A program made the position numbers and the translations under genes. Below the pieces are notes generated by a model. The model saw only the letters and a list, made by a program, of their open reading frames with translations. It ran no database searches and was not told the origin of the DNA. 64,000 bases of DNA from Gp1-AA133 sp963850425 (GTDB lineage: Bacteria; Acidobacteriota; Terriglobia; Terriglobales; Acidobacteriaceae): assembly GCA_963850425.1 (NCBI GenBank), contig CAWKLF010000007.1, forward strand, positions 744,001-808,000, given 5' to 3'. Of the stretch, positions 25,514-37,252 are shown in pieces; the stretch's first letter is position 1; each line of letters begins with the position of its first letter.

Positions 25514-26758
25514 TTAAGCTTCGCGGTGCGGAGCAGTGACGCACTCCAGGATCTCGGCGTCTGTCAGGGTGTGGTCGGATTTCTTGGCGCGGGCATAGAT
25601 GCGGTCCACGATCTCCTCGGTGGCGGGAATGCCCCGGCGCTCCAACCAGTAATGCACATTGGATTTCCCGCTCATTGGGCCGATGTCGATGATTTGCTCC
25701 AGTCCGAACACATGCGAGGGGACGCCGGAGTAAACCGAGTTCGCCAATTCGACATCGTTTTTCTTAAATGCTTTCACGATGGCCGCGGCATGCACACCTG
25801 TAGCTGTTCGAAACGCATCCTCGCCTACCACGGGATAGTTTGCGGGAATCGGAATGCCGGTGGCGCGCGCTACCGCGATGCAATAATCCTTGATTTTGGT
25901 CAGGTCCTGCGTGTCCCAGGGAGCAATGCCCATCAACTTGAGATTGACGAGCATGAGATCCATTTGAGTGTTGCCAACGCGCTCACCGACGCCGAGAGCG
26001 GACGCATGAATACAGTCGGCCCCCGCCACTAACGCGGCCATAGCGTTCGGAACACCGAGGCCGCGGTCACAATGGCCGTGCCAGTCGACGCGAATTTTTT
26101 CTCCCGAAGGCTTCACCACCTCCTGCAGGACAAAACGGACTAGAGCGAACGCTCCCATCGGCGTAGCATGGCCGGCGGTATCGCATATGACGATGGCACG
26201 CGCACCATTGGAAATCGCCGTAGAGTAAAGCTTCTTAACCATTGCGGGATCGCAACGCGTCGTGTCTTCGGTCACGTACATGGGAGCCAGACCCAGGGAC
26301 ACGGCGAATTTGATGGCTTTTTCAGTGGTCTGCAGAAGGAAATCGTCGCTCCATCCCTCGGTGAAGCGGCGAATGGGGCTGGAGCCGATGAAAGTGGCGG
26401 CTTCGATCGGCAATCCGGTCTTCTGCGTAATTTCGGCGATGGGGCGGATGTCGTTCTCATGGGTGCGTGCTGCACAGTTGGCGCGGATCTTCATCTTGTG
26501 ATCGACGATTTCGCGCGCCAGCGCAGTGACGTGCTCGACGGCGCGCGGACCCGCTCCCGGCAGTCCGAGGTTCAGGGAATTGATTCCGAGCGACTCCATC
26601 AGGTGCAGGATCGCGATCTTGTCCTGGATCAGCGGGTCGCGGACAGAAGGCGATTGCAGACCGTCGCGCAGCGTCTCGTCATTCAGGAGAACGTGGCCGG
26701 CGGGCCGCAAGGATTGCGGGTGGCTCGTGTTCCAGTCGTAGATGAGGTCGGAATTCAC
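25514..26758 (-). CDS. 2-isopropylmalate synthase-like (HMGL/DRE-TIM family) protein without regulatory domain
   Basis: 414 residues. A DRE-TIM barrel with LLNDETLRDGLQSP (24-37, DxxLRDG), the HxH metal motif in VDWHGHCDRGLG, and ASALGVGERVGNTQMD. After the barrel comes a (beta/alpha) communication region (GEDAFRTATGVHAAAIVKAF, YSGVPSHVFG), as in LeuA, citramalate and homocitrate synthases. The C-terminal leucine-binding regulatory domain (about 120 residues) of LeuA is absent. It likely condenses acetyl-CoA with a 2-oxoacid in the cytosol. Not next to leuBCD in this window, so the role could be leucine, homocitrate-type or secondary metabolism. Confidence 0.82.
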   Translation of the reverse strand: MNSDLIYDWNTSHPQSLRPAGHVLLNDETLRDGLQSPSVRDPLIQDKIAILHLMESLGINSLNLGLPGAGPRAVEHVTALAREIVDHKMKIRANCAARTHENDIRPIAEITQKTGLPIEAATFIGSSPIRRFTEGWSDDFLLQTTEKAIKFAVSLGLAPMYVTEDTTRCDPAMVKKLYSTAISNGARAIVICDTAGHATPMGAFALVRFVLQEVVKPSGEKIRVDWHGHCDRGLGVPNAMAALVAGADCIHASALGVGERVGNTQMDLMLVNLKLMGIAPWDTQDLTKIKDYCIAVARATGIPIPANYPVVGEDAFRTATGVHAAAIVKAFKKNDVELANSVYSGVPSHVFGLEQIIDIGPMSGKSNVHYWLERRGIPATEEIVDRIYARAKKSDHTLTDAEILECVTAPHREA

Positions 26759-26823
26759 GGGATTGTTGGCTGCGCGTCGTCGGTCGTGGGCAAATCGCCC
26801 TTCTGGGTCGGAGCGAACAATAA

Positions 26824-27189
26824 CTATGCTTTCTTATCTTCCTTCGGCGGCACGGTCAGCCCGAAGACTGACAACTGGCCCTCGCCGGCCACATTCAATC
26901 CGCGAGCGGTTTCGGGGTTCGGCAAATAGAGCGTTTTGCAGATCTCGCAACGGTAAACTTCGGCGTCCGGCCCCCAGGCTTTTTCGATGCAACCACATTC
27001 CTGCTCTATGGCGTCGGTCCTGTAGAACCAGCGCTTCAGGTGGCCCCCGCAGAATTTTCCTTTCTCATCCTTTTCGTTGCAGGCACGCTGGCCCGGCTTC
27101 TTGATTTTGACCTTGTGGTTGGGAAGCTGCTGGGCAGCGTGCGGAATTGTCGTTTCACCGGTTGCCAATGAGGAAATCCTCGCTTTCAC
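26824..27189 (-). CDS. Cysteine-rich (zinc-ribbon-like) hypothetical protein
   Basis: 121 residues. Two cysteine pairs, RACNEKDEKGKFCGGHLKRWF and ECGCIEKAWGPDAEVYRCEICKTLY, suggest one or two zinc sites; the tail is Lys/Glu-rich (PPKEDKKA). GTG 27189 is the only reasonable start and has a weak ribosome-binding site. It lies downstream of the aldehyde dehydrogenase gene and upstream of the isopropylmalate-synthase-like gene on the same strand. No function can be assigned. Confidence 0.65.
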   Translation of the reverse strand: MKARISSLATGETTIPHAAQQLPNHKVKIKKPGQRACNEKDEKGKFCGGHLKRWFYRTDAIEQECGCIEKAWGPDAEVYRCEICKTLYLPNPETARGLNVAGEGQLSVFGLTVPPKEDKKA

Positions 27190-27275
27190 GCGGCGTGAGA
27201 AGCTTGCGTTTGGCCACGCATTAGCATTTTACTTGATGGCTTGGGGAGGGCCAAAAGGTTTGGCGAGATGGTTTG

Positions 27276-27326
27276 AAAACCTTAAACCGCAGAGTGCGCA
27301 GAGAAACGGCCGCAGAGGGCGCGGAG
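27276..27326 (+). repeat. Dispersed repeat, family B (half copy)
   Basis: AACCTTAAACCGCAGAG followed by AAACGGCCGCAGAGGGCGCG, the same two blocks as at 4735-4780. It fills most of the gap between two genes of opposite 3'/5' orientation. Confidence 0.65.
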
Positions 27327-27393
27327 TGGCTTACGCGGGGTCTCAGCAGCATTGCTAGATACGACATGGGCTCTTTCAGAGGAATGAGAACGG

Positions 27394-28965
27394 TTAAAGC
27401 TTGCGGCCTCTTAAGACGCTTGCCGACTTCAGAGCCGCTCGCACGCGGGCTGAGAGCCTACGCGCGAATTGGAATTCGATAAAGGCTTCCATTTGGCGGG
27501 TGAAGGTCGCGCCATACCCGTACCACCAGAGCTTTTTCATGCGCGGCAGGCGGTCGATGTCGAGGTACTTCACGCGGACCATTTCTTCCAGGCCAAGTCG
27601 ACCGTGCGAGCGGCCGATGCCGCTGGCCTTTACGCCGCCGTGGGGGGCTTCACTGATACCAAAGCAGGAAATGGTGTCGTTGACCATGACGGTGCCTGCG
27701 ACGATGCGCCGTGCGAGAGCCTCACCCCGATTGGTGTTGTTGGTCCAGACGCTGGCGGCAAGGGCGAAGTCACTGTCATTGGCGAGGCGCACGGCTGCGT
27801 CATCGGAGTCGAAGGGCGCAACTGACAGCACGGGCCCGAAGGTTTCCTCTCGCATAACACGCATGTCCTGGGTCACGTCCGCGAGGATGGTGGGCGCGTA
27901 AAAATTCGGACCCAGATCGGGAAGCCGGGAGCCGCCCGCGAGCACCCGCGCACCTTGCGCTTTGGCCTCCTGCACTTGGGCTTCGACCATACGAACCTGG
28001 CCCTCATGGATCATGGGGCCGATGTCTGTTTCGGCGTCGAGGCCGTTGCCGATGCGTAGTTGCTGTGCTTTCTTGACACACGCGTCGAGAAAGCGTGCAT
28101 ACAGCGATCGGTGAACGTAGCAGCGTTCCACGGAGAGGCACGCTTGGCCGGCGTTGACGAAGGCGCCCCAGATGGCGGCGCTGGAGGCAACGTCGATGTC
28201 AGCGTCGTCGAGCACCAGCATGGGATCCTTGCCGCCGAGTTCAAGCACGACGGGAAGCAGGCGGGCCGCAGCAGCTTGTGCGATTCGTTTGCCCGTCGGA
28301 ACACTGCCCGTGAATATGAGCTTGTCGATGTCGGAATTAAGAAGGGCCGCTCCGGTCGCACCGTCACCCGGGATCACTTGAAACACTGCCTCGGGAACTC
28401 CCGCGTCGTGCAGCAAGCTTTGAAATTTCAAAGCAACCAGCGACGTAAATTCAGAGGGCTTCAGCACCACGGCATTGCCGCTTACAAGCGCACCGAGGGC
28501 GTCGACCGCAGGGATGGAAAGCGGATAGTTCCACGGCGAGACGATGCCGATCACACCATGCGGTTCCCTTAGGATGCGCCCCCGCTTGGTCTTCATTGCC
28601 AGGCCACCATGGGCGACCGGTTGCTCGCTCAGGAAACTCCATGCATTGTCGATGAGGAAGCGGGCAGCATCGAGGACCACCAATACTTCGGTGAGCAGAG
28701 CTTCGACGTATGGCTTCCCGGCTTCGCGCGTGATGAGGGCGCCAACCTCGGACTTTTGCTCCTGCAGAAGGTGCTGAAACTTACCTACGATTTCGATACG
28801 CCACTCGATGGGAAGCGCGTTCCAGGCGGGCTGGGCTGCCCGCGCCCGGGCGACCGCGGCGCGGACTTCGGCTTCGGAAACGCAATCGAGTTCGCGTAAG
28901 CACTCCCCAGTGGCCGGATTGATGGAGGCTACTTTGCGAACGGCGATTTGCAGATCGGTGGCCAT
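27394..28965 (-). CDS. NAD(P)+-dependent aldehyde dehydrogenase
   Basis: 523 residues. SPWNYPL (143-149), KPSEFTSLVA (169-178), FTGSVPTGK (218-226), LELGGKDP with general base E242 and NAGQACLSVERC with catalytic C276 are complete. The C-terminal tail from about residue 470 (MKKLWWYGYGATFTRQMEAF) is longer than in plain ALDHs and amphipathic, as in membrane-associated succinate-semialdehyde or fatty-aldehyde-type enzymes. It oxidises an aldehyde to an acid; the substrate is not determined. Monocistronic by spacing. Confidence 0.92.
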   Translation of the reverse strand: MATDLQIAVRKVASINPATGECLRELDCVSEAEVRAAVARARAAQPAWNALPIEWRIEIVGKFQHLLQEQKSEVGALITREAGKPYVEALLTEVLVVLDAARFLIDNAWSFLSEQPVAHGGLAMKTKRGRILREPHGVIGIVSPWNYPLSIPAVDALGALVSGNAVVLKPSEFTSLVALKFQSLLHDAGVPEAVFQVIPGDGATGAALLNSDIDKLIFTGSVPTGKRIAQAAAARLLPVVLELGGKDPMLVLDDADIDVASSAAIWGAFVNAGQACLSVERCYVHRSLYARFLDACVKKAQQLRIGNGLDAETDIGPMIHEGQVRMVEAQVQEAKAQGARVLAGGSRLPDLGPNFYAPTILADVTQDMRVMREETFGPVLSVAPFDSDDAAVRLANDSDFALAASVWTNNTNRGEALARRIVAGTVMVNDTISCFGISEAPHGGVKASGIGRSHGRLGLEEMVRVKYLDIDRLPRMKKLWWYGYGATFTRQMEAFIEFQFARRLSARVRAALKSASVLRGRKL

Positions 28966-29052
28966 TGTTCAAAGAAAGTTTACGCGGGCAGGGGCGCCCA
29001 CGCTACATGGGAATGGCCATATCACACAGGTCTGTTTATTCTGTCGGGGATT

Positions 29053-29841
29053 TCAATATTCCACGTTCACAAGGAACAGGCCTCTGGCGGGCGCGGTGGC
29101 GCCGGCCGCCGATCGGTCGCGTGCCTCAAGGATACGCTGGACATCGGATTGCTGCAGGGATCCCTTCCCCACCAGGATGAGCGTTCCTACCAGGTTGCGC
29201 ACCATGTGGTGCAGGAAACCGTTGCCGCGCACCGTGTATAGCAATTCACCGCCTTGCCGCTCCCAGCGAGACGAAAAAATTGTTCGCATGTTCGAGACTT
29301 TTCCGTTCTCCTCGCCTCGTTCGGGATCGACCGCTGCGAACGACGTAAAATCGTGATCGCCTTCCACCACGCCAGCCGCTTTTATCATCGCGTTTTCATC
29401 AAGCGGATACGGGAAGTGCCACACGTATCGCGCCAAAAACGGCGGGCAGATTGGCTCGCGATAAATCCGGTATCGATAAGTCTTTGCGCGGGCAGATTTT
29501 CGCGCGTGGAAATCGGGCGACATCTCCGCCACCTCGAGGACCCGAATTGCAGGCGGCAGAATGTCGTTCATGGCTTTGACGAAGTTCTCCGGCGGGATGG
29601 GCGAGTTCGTGCAAAAGGTCGCCACCTGCGCGAGAGCGTGAACTCCCGCATCGGTGCGCCCGGAGCCTTGCGGCAGGACGTTTTCTTCGGTCAACCGTCC
29701 AATTGCCGACGCAAGCAGTCCCTGGATGGTGACTGCATGAGGCTGAACCTGCCAGCCTGAGAAGCCGGTCCCGTCGTAGGACAAGATCAATTTGAGATTG
29801 CGCGCCACTTTTAGTTGATCCGTCCGCCGAAGTCCCTTCAT
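29053..29841 (-). CDS. truA: tRNA pseudouridine(38-40) synthase TruA
   Basis: 262 residues. YDGTGFSGWQ (22-31), catalytic D64 in GSGRTDAGVHA, and the C-terminal RGNGFLHHMVRNLVGTLI motif are intact. It converts uridines 38-40 of the tRNA anticodon arm. ATG 29841; the protein may start a few residues later (VARNLKLILSYDG), but the reaction core is unaffected. It ends 87 bp from the ALDH start on the same strand. Confidence 0.95.
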   Translation of the reverse strand: MKGLRRTDQLKVARNLKLILSYDGTGFSGWQVQPHAVTIQGLLASAIGRLTEENVLPQGSGRTDAGVHALAQVATFCTNSPIPPENFVKAMNDILPPAIRVLEVAEMSPDFHARKSARAKTYRYRIYREPICPPFLARYVWHFPYPLDENAMIKAAGVVEGDHDFTSFAAVDPERGEENGKVSNMRTIFSSRWERQGGELLYTVRGNGFLHHMVRNLVGTLILVGKGSLQQSDVQRILEARDRSAAGATAPARGLFLVNVEY

Positions 29842-30119
29842 CTAAGTTCTTTGCCGGTCAGTTCTGGGCCGGCGTTTACAAATTTTTACTCGCTTTTGCG
29901 CGTGGAGTCACCGGAAAGCGGAAACTGGTCGGATATACTTGGAAACTTCCATCAGGGGAACTGCCATTTCAGGGCATTCCGGCGTATGAAAGTGCCCCGC
30001 AAGGAACCTTCACCGCGCACTTTACGTATCAGCTTGTGAGAATCGCCGTCTGGGTTCCCCCTAGCGCTTGCCACGAATTCATGCAATCTGCGACGAAACG
30101 CTTTCATGGGAGAATACGA

Positions 30120-32243
30120 ATGGAACTGCCTTGTTTGAAGTTTGACAGCAGAGCTTTCTGCGGCCTCGCGCTGATCACGATATTGGCGACTGCAATGTGG
30201 GCGCAAACGAACCAGTCGACGCCTGTGCCACAAGCGCCCTCGGCGAGCCAAATCCCGACCGCGCCTCCGAAGCCGTTCGTGGTAGGTGAATACTCGAAAC
30301 CCCGCGGGCACTTCCCCAACCCCATCGGACCATACACCAGCCGATCGGTGCCTTCGCCCAACCTCACCAACACGCCGCGCCTTGATCAGTTGCTTAAGAA
30401 TGGCAAGCTGATGCTCTCCATGAACGACGCGATTGCGCTGGCGCTCGAAAACAATCTCGATATCGCGATTTCGCGCTACAACCTGCACATCGCTGACACG
30501 GACGTGTTGCGTACCAAGGCCGGCGCGAGCTTACTCGGCGTGAATACCGGCGTTGTGCAAGGCACACCCGGGGGCGGCGTGGGCGGCTTCGGTGGCGCCA
30601 CCTCAGCCAGTGGCGGCGGTGCGGGCGGAACAACGGGGGGCGGGGGCGGCGCCGGAAGCGGCACCCTGGGTATTGTGAGTTCGACGTTGGGCATCGGTTC
30701 GCAGATCAGTTCCTACGACCCAATCTTGACGGGAACGATTCAACTGGACCGCAACACTGTTCTCGGAAGCAATCCATTCACAACACCGGTTACGAGACAA
30801 GATACCAACACTTACGACTTCGGGTATCAGCAGGGGTTCGTGACGGGCACCAATCTGAGCGTGGGTTTTAACAATTCTCGGGCCTCCACCAACTCTACTT
30901 TCAGTACATTTAGTCCCCAGCTCAACTCGAACTTTCGAGCACAAATCACCCAACATCTCTTGCAGGGGTTTGGGTTTGTTCCGAACGAGCGATTTATCAT
31001 CATCGCAAGAAACAATCGTGAACTCACGGACGTGGCTTTCCGCCTGCAAATTACCACTACGGTCGACCAAATCCAGAACATGTACTGGGATTTAGTCAAT
31101 GCTTACGAAAACGTGAAGGTACAGCAGGACGCGTTGGCCTTGGCCGACAAGACCCTTTCGGATAACAAAAAACAGGTAGAGATTGGCACTCTGGCTCCCA
31201 TTGAGATTGTGCGCGCCCAGAGTACGGTCGCGACCAGCCAACAAGCATTAATCGTCGCCAAGACGACCCTTGAACTGCAGCAGTTGCTCATGAAGAACGC
31301 CCTCAGTCGAACGGTGCAGGATCCAGCACTGATCGAAGCTGAGGTGATTCCAACGGACACGATGACGGTTCAGACTGACATCCCCTCTGTTCCCAGCGGG
31401 GACTTGATCAATGACGCTCTGACTCATCGACCGGAGTTGCTGGAATCCCGCATCGACCTGAGGAGCCGCGAAATTAGCATGAAGGCTGTGAAGAATTCTC
31501 TTCTGCCCAGCATCGACCTCTTTGCGTACTACGGCGGCTCGGGCCTCGGAGGATCGGCAAACCCTGCGAATCTCTGCGCGAACCAAAACCCGCCCAATTT
31601 TGGCTGCTCGGGGCCCCCGGGGTCGATCCCTGTTGTGCCCACCACTGGGTACGGGGGGACGCTGAATCAGCTTGTCAACAGCACTGCGCCTGACAAGGGA
31701 GCCGGGATCAGCATCAATATTCCAATCCGCAATCGCGCCGCGCAGGCGAATCAGGTTCGGTCTCAATTGGAATTTCGCCAGGCCCAGCTTCGTCTGCAGC
31801 AGGTCGAGAACGAGATCCGCATCGAGGTCCGCAACGCGCAGTTCGCCCTCCAACAGAACAAGGCCAGCGTGGCGGCGGCGCAAGCTGCGGTCGATCTGGC
31901 GCAGCAGTCACTCGATGCCGAGCAAAAGAAATATGCCCTGGGCGCTTCGACCAGCACGCTCGTGCTGCAGCAATCGAGCGGCTTGACCCAAGGGCGGTCG
32001 AACCTGGTGGCGGCGCGCGCAGCTTATGAGAAGGCCCGCGTGGAACTGGATCGCGCCACCGGATTGCTGCTGGAGCACAACGGGATCGATTTGGCGGACG
32101 CGCAGTCGGGCGTCGTCACGAAGCTGCCCTCAGTTCCCTATGTGACGCCCCGCACCGAAGATCAGGGCGCGCCGCAGAACTCGATCACACCGGAGGCCGC
32201 TCCAACGCAGGTGCCTCCGCCAACACAGGCTCCGCAGAATTAG
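30120..32243 (+). CDS. TolC-family outer-membrane efflux/secretion protein
   Basis: 707 residues, signal peptide ending AMWAQ (about 1-28), then a Pro-rich segment. LSMNDAIALALENNLDIAIS starts the first outer-membrane efflux-protein repeat; the second repeat begins near DLINDALTHRPELLESRIDL, and long coiled coils (RSQLEFRQAQLRLQQVENEI) follow. A glycine/serine-rich insertion of about 50 residues (GGGVGGFGGATSASGGGAGG onward) and a Pro/Gln-rich tail make it larger than E. coli TolC. ATG 30120 has GGGAGA upstream. No RND or MFP partner is adjacent, so the pump it serves is elsewhere. It ends at a strong terminator. Confidence 0.9.
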   Translation: MELPCLKFDSRAFCGLALITILATAMWAQTNQSTPVPQAPSASQIPTAPPKPFVVGEYSKPRGHFPNPIGPYTSRSVPSPNLTNTPRLDQLLKNGKLMLSMNDAIALALENNLDIAISRYNLHIADTDVLRTKAGASLLGVNTGVVQGTPGGGVGGFGGATSASGGGAGGTTGGGGGAGSGTLGIVSSTLGIGSQISSYDPILTGTIQLDRNTVLGSNPFTTPVTRQDTNTYDFGYQQGFVTGTNLSVGFNNSRASTNSTFSTFSPQLNSNFRAQITQHLLQGFGFVPNERFIIIARNNRELTDVAFRLQITTTVDQIQNMYWDLVNAYENVKVQQDALALADKTLSDNKKQVEIGTLAPIEIVRAQSTVATSQQALIVAKTTLELQQLLMKNALSRTVQDPALIEAEVIPTDTMTVQTDIPSVPSGDLINDALTHRPELLESRIDLRSREISMKAVKNSLLPSIDLFAYYGGSGLGGSANPANLCANQNPPNFGCSGPPGSIPVVPTTGYGGTLNQLVNSTAPDKGAGISINIPIRNRAAQANQVRSQLEFRQAQLRLQQVENEIRIEVRNAQFALQQNKASVAAAQAAVDLAQQSLDAEQKKYALGASTSTLVLQQSSGLTQGRSNLVAARAAYEKARVELDRATGLLLEHNGIDLADAQSGVVTKLPSVPYVTPRTEDQGAPQNSITPEAAPTQVPPPTQAPQN

Positions 32244-32260
32244 TGGATCGTTCCCAGACT

Positions 32261-32300
32261 GGCCTCGTTTCGCCGTAAGGCGGACGAGGCCTTTTCTTTT
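32261..32300 (+). terminator. Rho-independent terminator after the TolC-like gene
   Basis: GGCCTCGT pairs with ACGAGGCC, extended by CGCC/GGCG around a GTAA loop, followed by TTTTCTTTT. Confidence 0.9.
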
Positions 32301-32584
32301 AGAATCCCACCGGTTCGGGTACGCTTTAGGAAGTTGGGACGCTTCTCGACCGCGGCCCGCGGAAGCCGCGGCGATTTGCGCTTTTACGGCCCGGCGCTGG
32401 GGCCCCTCAAAACAGTTGAAGGCACCAAAGATTGTGGGATCCGGGGGTTTTTGTCAGGCTGCTGCAATTAAGCGCCCCCACAAAAGAATCTAAGAGCTAG
32501 ACTTTGTAATCCTTTAAAACGCTAGAAAACTTTCAGTAAGCAATGCAGGATCGCGAACAAGCATCGTCGATCAGAGGACATCCG

Positions 32585-33556
32585 ATGAAAATAGCCAATG
32601 ACGTCACCGAATTGATTGGGCGCACGCCCCTCGTTTATTTCAACAAAGTTACTGCCGGCTGCCACGCCAAGGTTGCGGCCAAGCTGGAGAGTTTCAACCC
32701 CTGCTCCAGCGTGAAGGACCGCATTGGAGTGAGCATGATCGAGGACGCCGAGCGTGCGGGAAAAATTCAGCCCGGCAAGACCGTGCTGATCGAGCCCACC
32801 AGCGGAAACACGGGCATCGGGCTGGCCTTCGTGGCCGCAGTCAAGGGATACCGGATGATTCTGGTCATGCCGGACACGATGAGCCTGGAGCGCCGCGTGC
32901 TGCTCAAAGCATTCGGCGCGGAGCTCGTGCTGACTCCCGGGCCGCTCGGCATGAAAGCCTGCATGGCTAAGGCCAATGAGATTCTCGCGCAGACTGCGAA
33001 TGGATTCATGCCTCAGCAGTTTGCGAATCCGGCGAATCCCAAAATTCACGTGGAAACTACCGGTCCCGAGATCTGGGAAGACACCGATGGCAAGGTCGAC
33101 ATTCTGGTTTCCGGCGTAGGCACGGGCGGGACCATCACCGGCGTGACCGAATACATCCGGCCAAAGAAGCCGAGCTTCAAGGCGATCGCCGTGGAACCGA
33201 CCGAGAGCGCGGTGCTATCCGGCGGCGCGCCAAGTCCACACAAGATTCAGGGCATTGGTGCGGGATTCATTCCGGAAATTCTGCGCACCGACTACATCTC
33301 CGAAGTGATTCAGGTGGGCAGCGAGGATGCGGTCACCATGGCGAGGCGTTTGGCAAAAGAAGAAGGGCTTTTGATGGGCATATCGTCGGGCGCGGCTGCA
33401 GTGGCGGCGATTCAGGTGGCCCGGAGGCCCGAAAACGCCGGCAAACTGATCGTGACCGTGCTGCCCGACTTCGGGGAACGCTATCTGAGCAGTATCCTGT
33501 TCGATCATTTGCGCAAGGAATCGCTGGAGATGACAACGGTCCCAGTGGCTGTCTGA
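32585..33556 (+). CDS. cysK: Cysteine synthase A (O-acetylserine sulfhydrylase)
   Basis: 323 residues. PLP lysine K44 in NPCSSVKDRIG, the asparagine loop TSGNTGIGLA, and the glycine-rich phosphate loop GVGTGGTITG are diagnostic. It makes L-cysteine from O-acetylserine and sulfide. ATG 32585 is preceded by AGAGGACATCCG; an ATG 42 bp upstream has no such site. cysE follows 25 bp downstream, so the two steps of cysteine synthesis form one operon, and the products may assemble as the CysE-CysK complex. The 284-bp gap upstream has no gene. Confidence 0.95.
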   Translation: MKIANDVTELIGRTPLVYFNKVTAGCHAKVAAKLESFNPCSSVKDRIGVSMIEDAERAGKIQPGKTVLIEPTSGNTGIGLAFVAAVKGYRMILVMPDTMSLERRVLLKAFGAELVLTPGPLGMKACMAKANEILAQTANGFMPQQFANPANPKIHVETTGPEIWEDTDGKVDILVSGVGTGGTITGVTEYIRPKKPSFKAIAVEPTESAVLSGGAPSPHKIQGIGAGFIPEILRTDYISEVIQVGSEDAVTMARRLAKEEGLLMGISSGAAAVAAIQVARRPENAGKLIVTVLPDFGERYLSSILFDHLRKESLEMTTVPVAV

Positions 33557-33581
33557 TTTCGAGGCTGTCCCGTTTCGAAGA

Positions 33582-34295
33582 ATGATCGGCTTCTGGCAAT
33601 CCGTGCGCGAAGACCTCGCTTCGGTGTTCGAGAGCGATCCGGCTGCGCGTTCCTACCTTGAGGTATTGCTCTGCTATCCGGGATTGCACGCCTTGTGGGC
33701 CTATCGCATTTACCACTGGCTCTGGGTGCACGACTTGCGCTTGCTGGCGCGGTGGCTGTCGCAAGTGTCGCGCCTGTTTACCGGCGTTGAGATTCATCCG
33801 GGGGCACAGATCGGGCACCGTTTGTTCATTGATCATGGAATGGGCGTAGTGATCGGTGAGACTGCGATCGTGGGCGACGGTGTGGTGCTCTACCAGGGAG
33901 TGACGCTGGGCGGCACTGGCAAGGAAAAAGGCAAGAGACACCCGACCATCGGGAACGGCGTGGCCATCGGCTCGGGGGCCAAGGTGCTCGGAAATATTAC
34001 GGTCGGCGACAACTGCCGGGTGGGCGCCGGGTCCGTGGTCCTGCGGAGCATTCCGGACAACTCAACGATCGTTGGCGTGCCGGGGCACATCGTGTTGCGT
34101 AACGGCAAGCGCGTGGTCATCACCGACCCGAAAGAAATCAGCGACCCCATGTCGGATGTGTTTATCCGATTGGCGGCCGAAGTGCACCAGATCCGCGAGC
34201 AATTGCAGGAACACACCAAGGCCATATTGCCGCCCGAGCAGAATCTGACTATCGACGAGGAATGGGACACCTACTCGGACGGCGGCGGGATTTGA
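33582..34295 (+). CDS. cysE: Serine O-acetyltransferase
   Basis: 237 residues. A helical N-terminal segment (VREDLASVFESDPAARSYLE) is followed by a left-handed beta helix of hexapeptide repeats (VEIHPGAQIGHRLFIDHG, GVGDNCRVGAGS...). Catalytic residues are in IDHGMGVVIGET. The C-terminal tail is extended (to 237) and ends GGGI, consistent with the C-terminal isoleucine that CysK binds. Directly downstream of cysK. Confidence 0.94.
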   Translation: MIGFWQSVREDLASVFESDPAARSYLEVLLCYPGLHALWAYRIYHWLWVHDLRLLARWLSQVSRLFTGVEIHPGAQIGHRLFIDHGMGVVIGETAIVGDGVVLYQGVTLGGTGKEKGKRHPTIGNGVAIGSGAKVLGNITVGDNCRVGAGSVVLRSIPDNSTIVGVPGHIVLRNGKRVVITDPKEISDPMSDVFIRLAAEVHQIREQLQEHTKAILPPEQNLTIDEEWDTYSDGGGI

Positions 34296-34377
34296 AAGGG
34301 CGTCGAGATCTCAAATCTGCGGAGCGTATACCACGGTCTCGCGGGCGAGGGCGTCCACGCTACACTACACAAAATCT

Positions 34378-35148
34378 ATGACGCTTTCCGTGGCCATCGT
34401 GGCGATGGACGAGGAGGCCAACATTGGCCGCACCCTGGCCAGTATTCGCTGGGCGGATGAAATTGTTCTGGTTGACTCGGGTTCGAAGGATCGCACGTGC
34501 CAGATTGCGGGAGAGCATGGCGCGCGGGTGATCAAGGAACCTTGGCGCGGATATGTTGCGCAGAAGCAGTTTGCTATCGAGCAATGCGCAAAAGATTGGG
34601 TTCTGCTGCTGGATGCGGATGAGGAAGTCAGCCCCGGACTGGCCGATGAGATTCGCGGCGCACTTGCCAGTCCTGGCGATATGAATGGCTTCTGGCTTCC
34701 CCGCAAGAACCTCTTTTTGGGACGCTGGATGCGGCATGGAGGCTTTTATCCCGACCCGAAGCTTCGCTTGTTTCGCAATGGCATGGGATTTGTGACGGGA
34801 CATGATCCCCATGATCGATGTGAGTTGAAGGCAGGAGTCCCACCGCGCACTCGCCAGTTCACTCACGCGATGGTGCATCACACCTATCCCACGCTGAGCT
34901 ACTACATCGGGCACATGAACCGTTATTCGTCATTGGGCGCCGAGTTGGCCGTTGCGTCGGGGCATCGCACCTTCAGCGTGGCCGACATCGTGATTCGTCC
35001 GCTGGCCACATTCTTCTACAACTACATCGTGAGGCTTGGTTTTCTCGACGGCCGCGAAGGACTACTGTTGCACCTCTATCACGCAGTGTACGTTTCATGG
35101 AAATATGCGAAAGCGTGGGAACTTGTGCGCACAAGGACCCCAAACTAA
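34378..35148 (+). CDS. Family 2 glycosyltransferase (WaaE/KdtX-like)
   Basis: 256 residues. GT-A fold: SVAIVAMDEEANIGRTLASI (4-23), VDSGSKDRT (38-46) and the DxD-type motif LLLDADEE (80-87). The later RLFRNGMGFVTGH and HHTYPTLSYYIGHMNRYS segments match lipopolysaccharide-core glucosyltransferases of the WaaE group. It probably adds a sugar to LPS core or a related glycolipid at the inner face of the membrane. No ribosome-binding site is obvious ahead of the ATG. Confidence 0.85.
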   Translation: MTLSVAIVAMDEEANIGRTLASIRWADEIVLVDSGSKDRTCQIAGEHGARVIKEPWRGYVAQKQFAIEQCAKDWVLLLDADEEVSPGLADEIRGALASPGDMNGFWLPRKNLFLGRWMRHGGFYPDPKLRLFRNGMGFVTGHDPHDRCELKAGVPPRTRQFTHAMVHHTYPTLSYYIGHMNRYSSLGAELAVASGHRTFSVADIVIRPLATFFYNYIVRLGFLDGREGLLLHLYHAVYVSWKYAKAWELVRTRTPN

Positions 35149-35167
35149 CCGATTCCCAGTAAAGTCG

Positions 35168-35280
35168 GTCTCTGCGACCTCCGCGGAAGTTCTCCGCGTC
35201 CTCTGCGGTTTAAGGTTTTGCCTACCGAACGGCACAAAGCCTGGAACCGCCGAGAGCGCAGAGATTGGCGCAGGGGGCGC
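35168..35280. repeat. Family B repeat pair, tail to tail
   Basis: CTCTGCGGTTTAAGGTTTTG (right-arm orientation, 35211-35230 region) is followed within 15 bp by a left-arm-type copy (GGAACCGCCGAGAGCGCAGAG, split over 35242-35262). Other CTCTGCGACCTCCGCGG units precede it. Lies between the glycosyltransferase and mutase genes. Confidence 0.55.
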
Positions 35281-35375
35281 ATACGAATACATACCAACCA
35301 TCCGGTTGGTGCACACGAGCGTATCTTGTTCACCGTCAAGCGCTCCTCTATCATCAAAGCAGTGGTGGGGAGCCC

Positions 35376-37181
<1,806 letters not shown>

Positions 37182-37252
37182 TTCTTAATGAGTGGTTCCT
37201 GCGGCGTCATTTTGTTCACGTCAATCCCTCAGCGAGCCGATAAAATTTCTTC

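Noticed and set aside
35265..35375. N-terminal extension of the mutase large subunit
   Set aside because: The 37 extra residues come from repeat-derived DNA and the better ribosome-binding site (GGGGAG) is at the internal ATG 35376.
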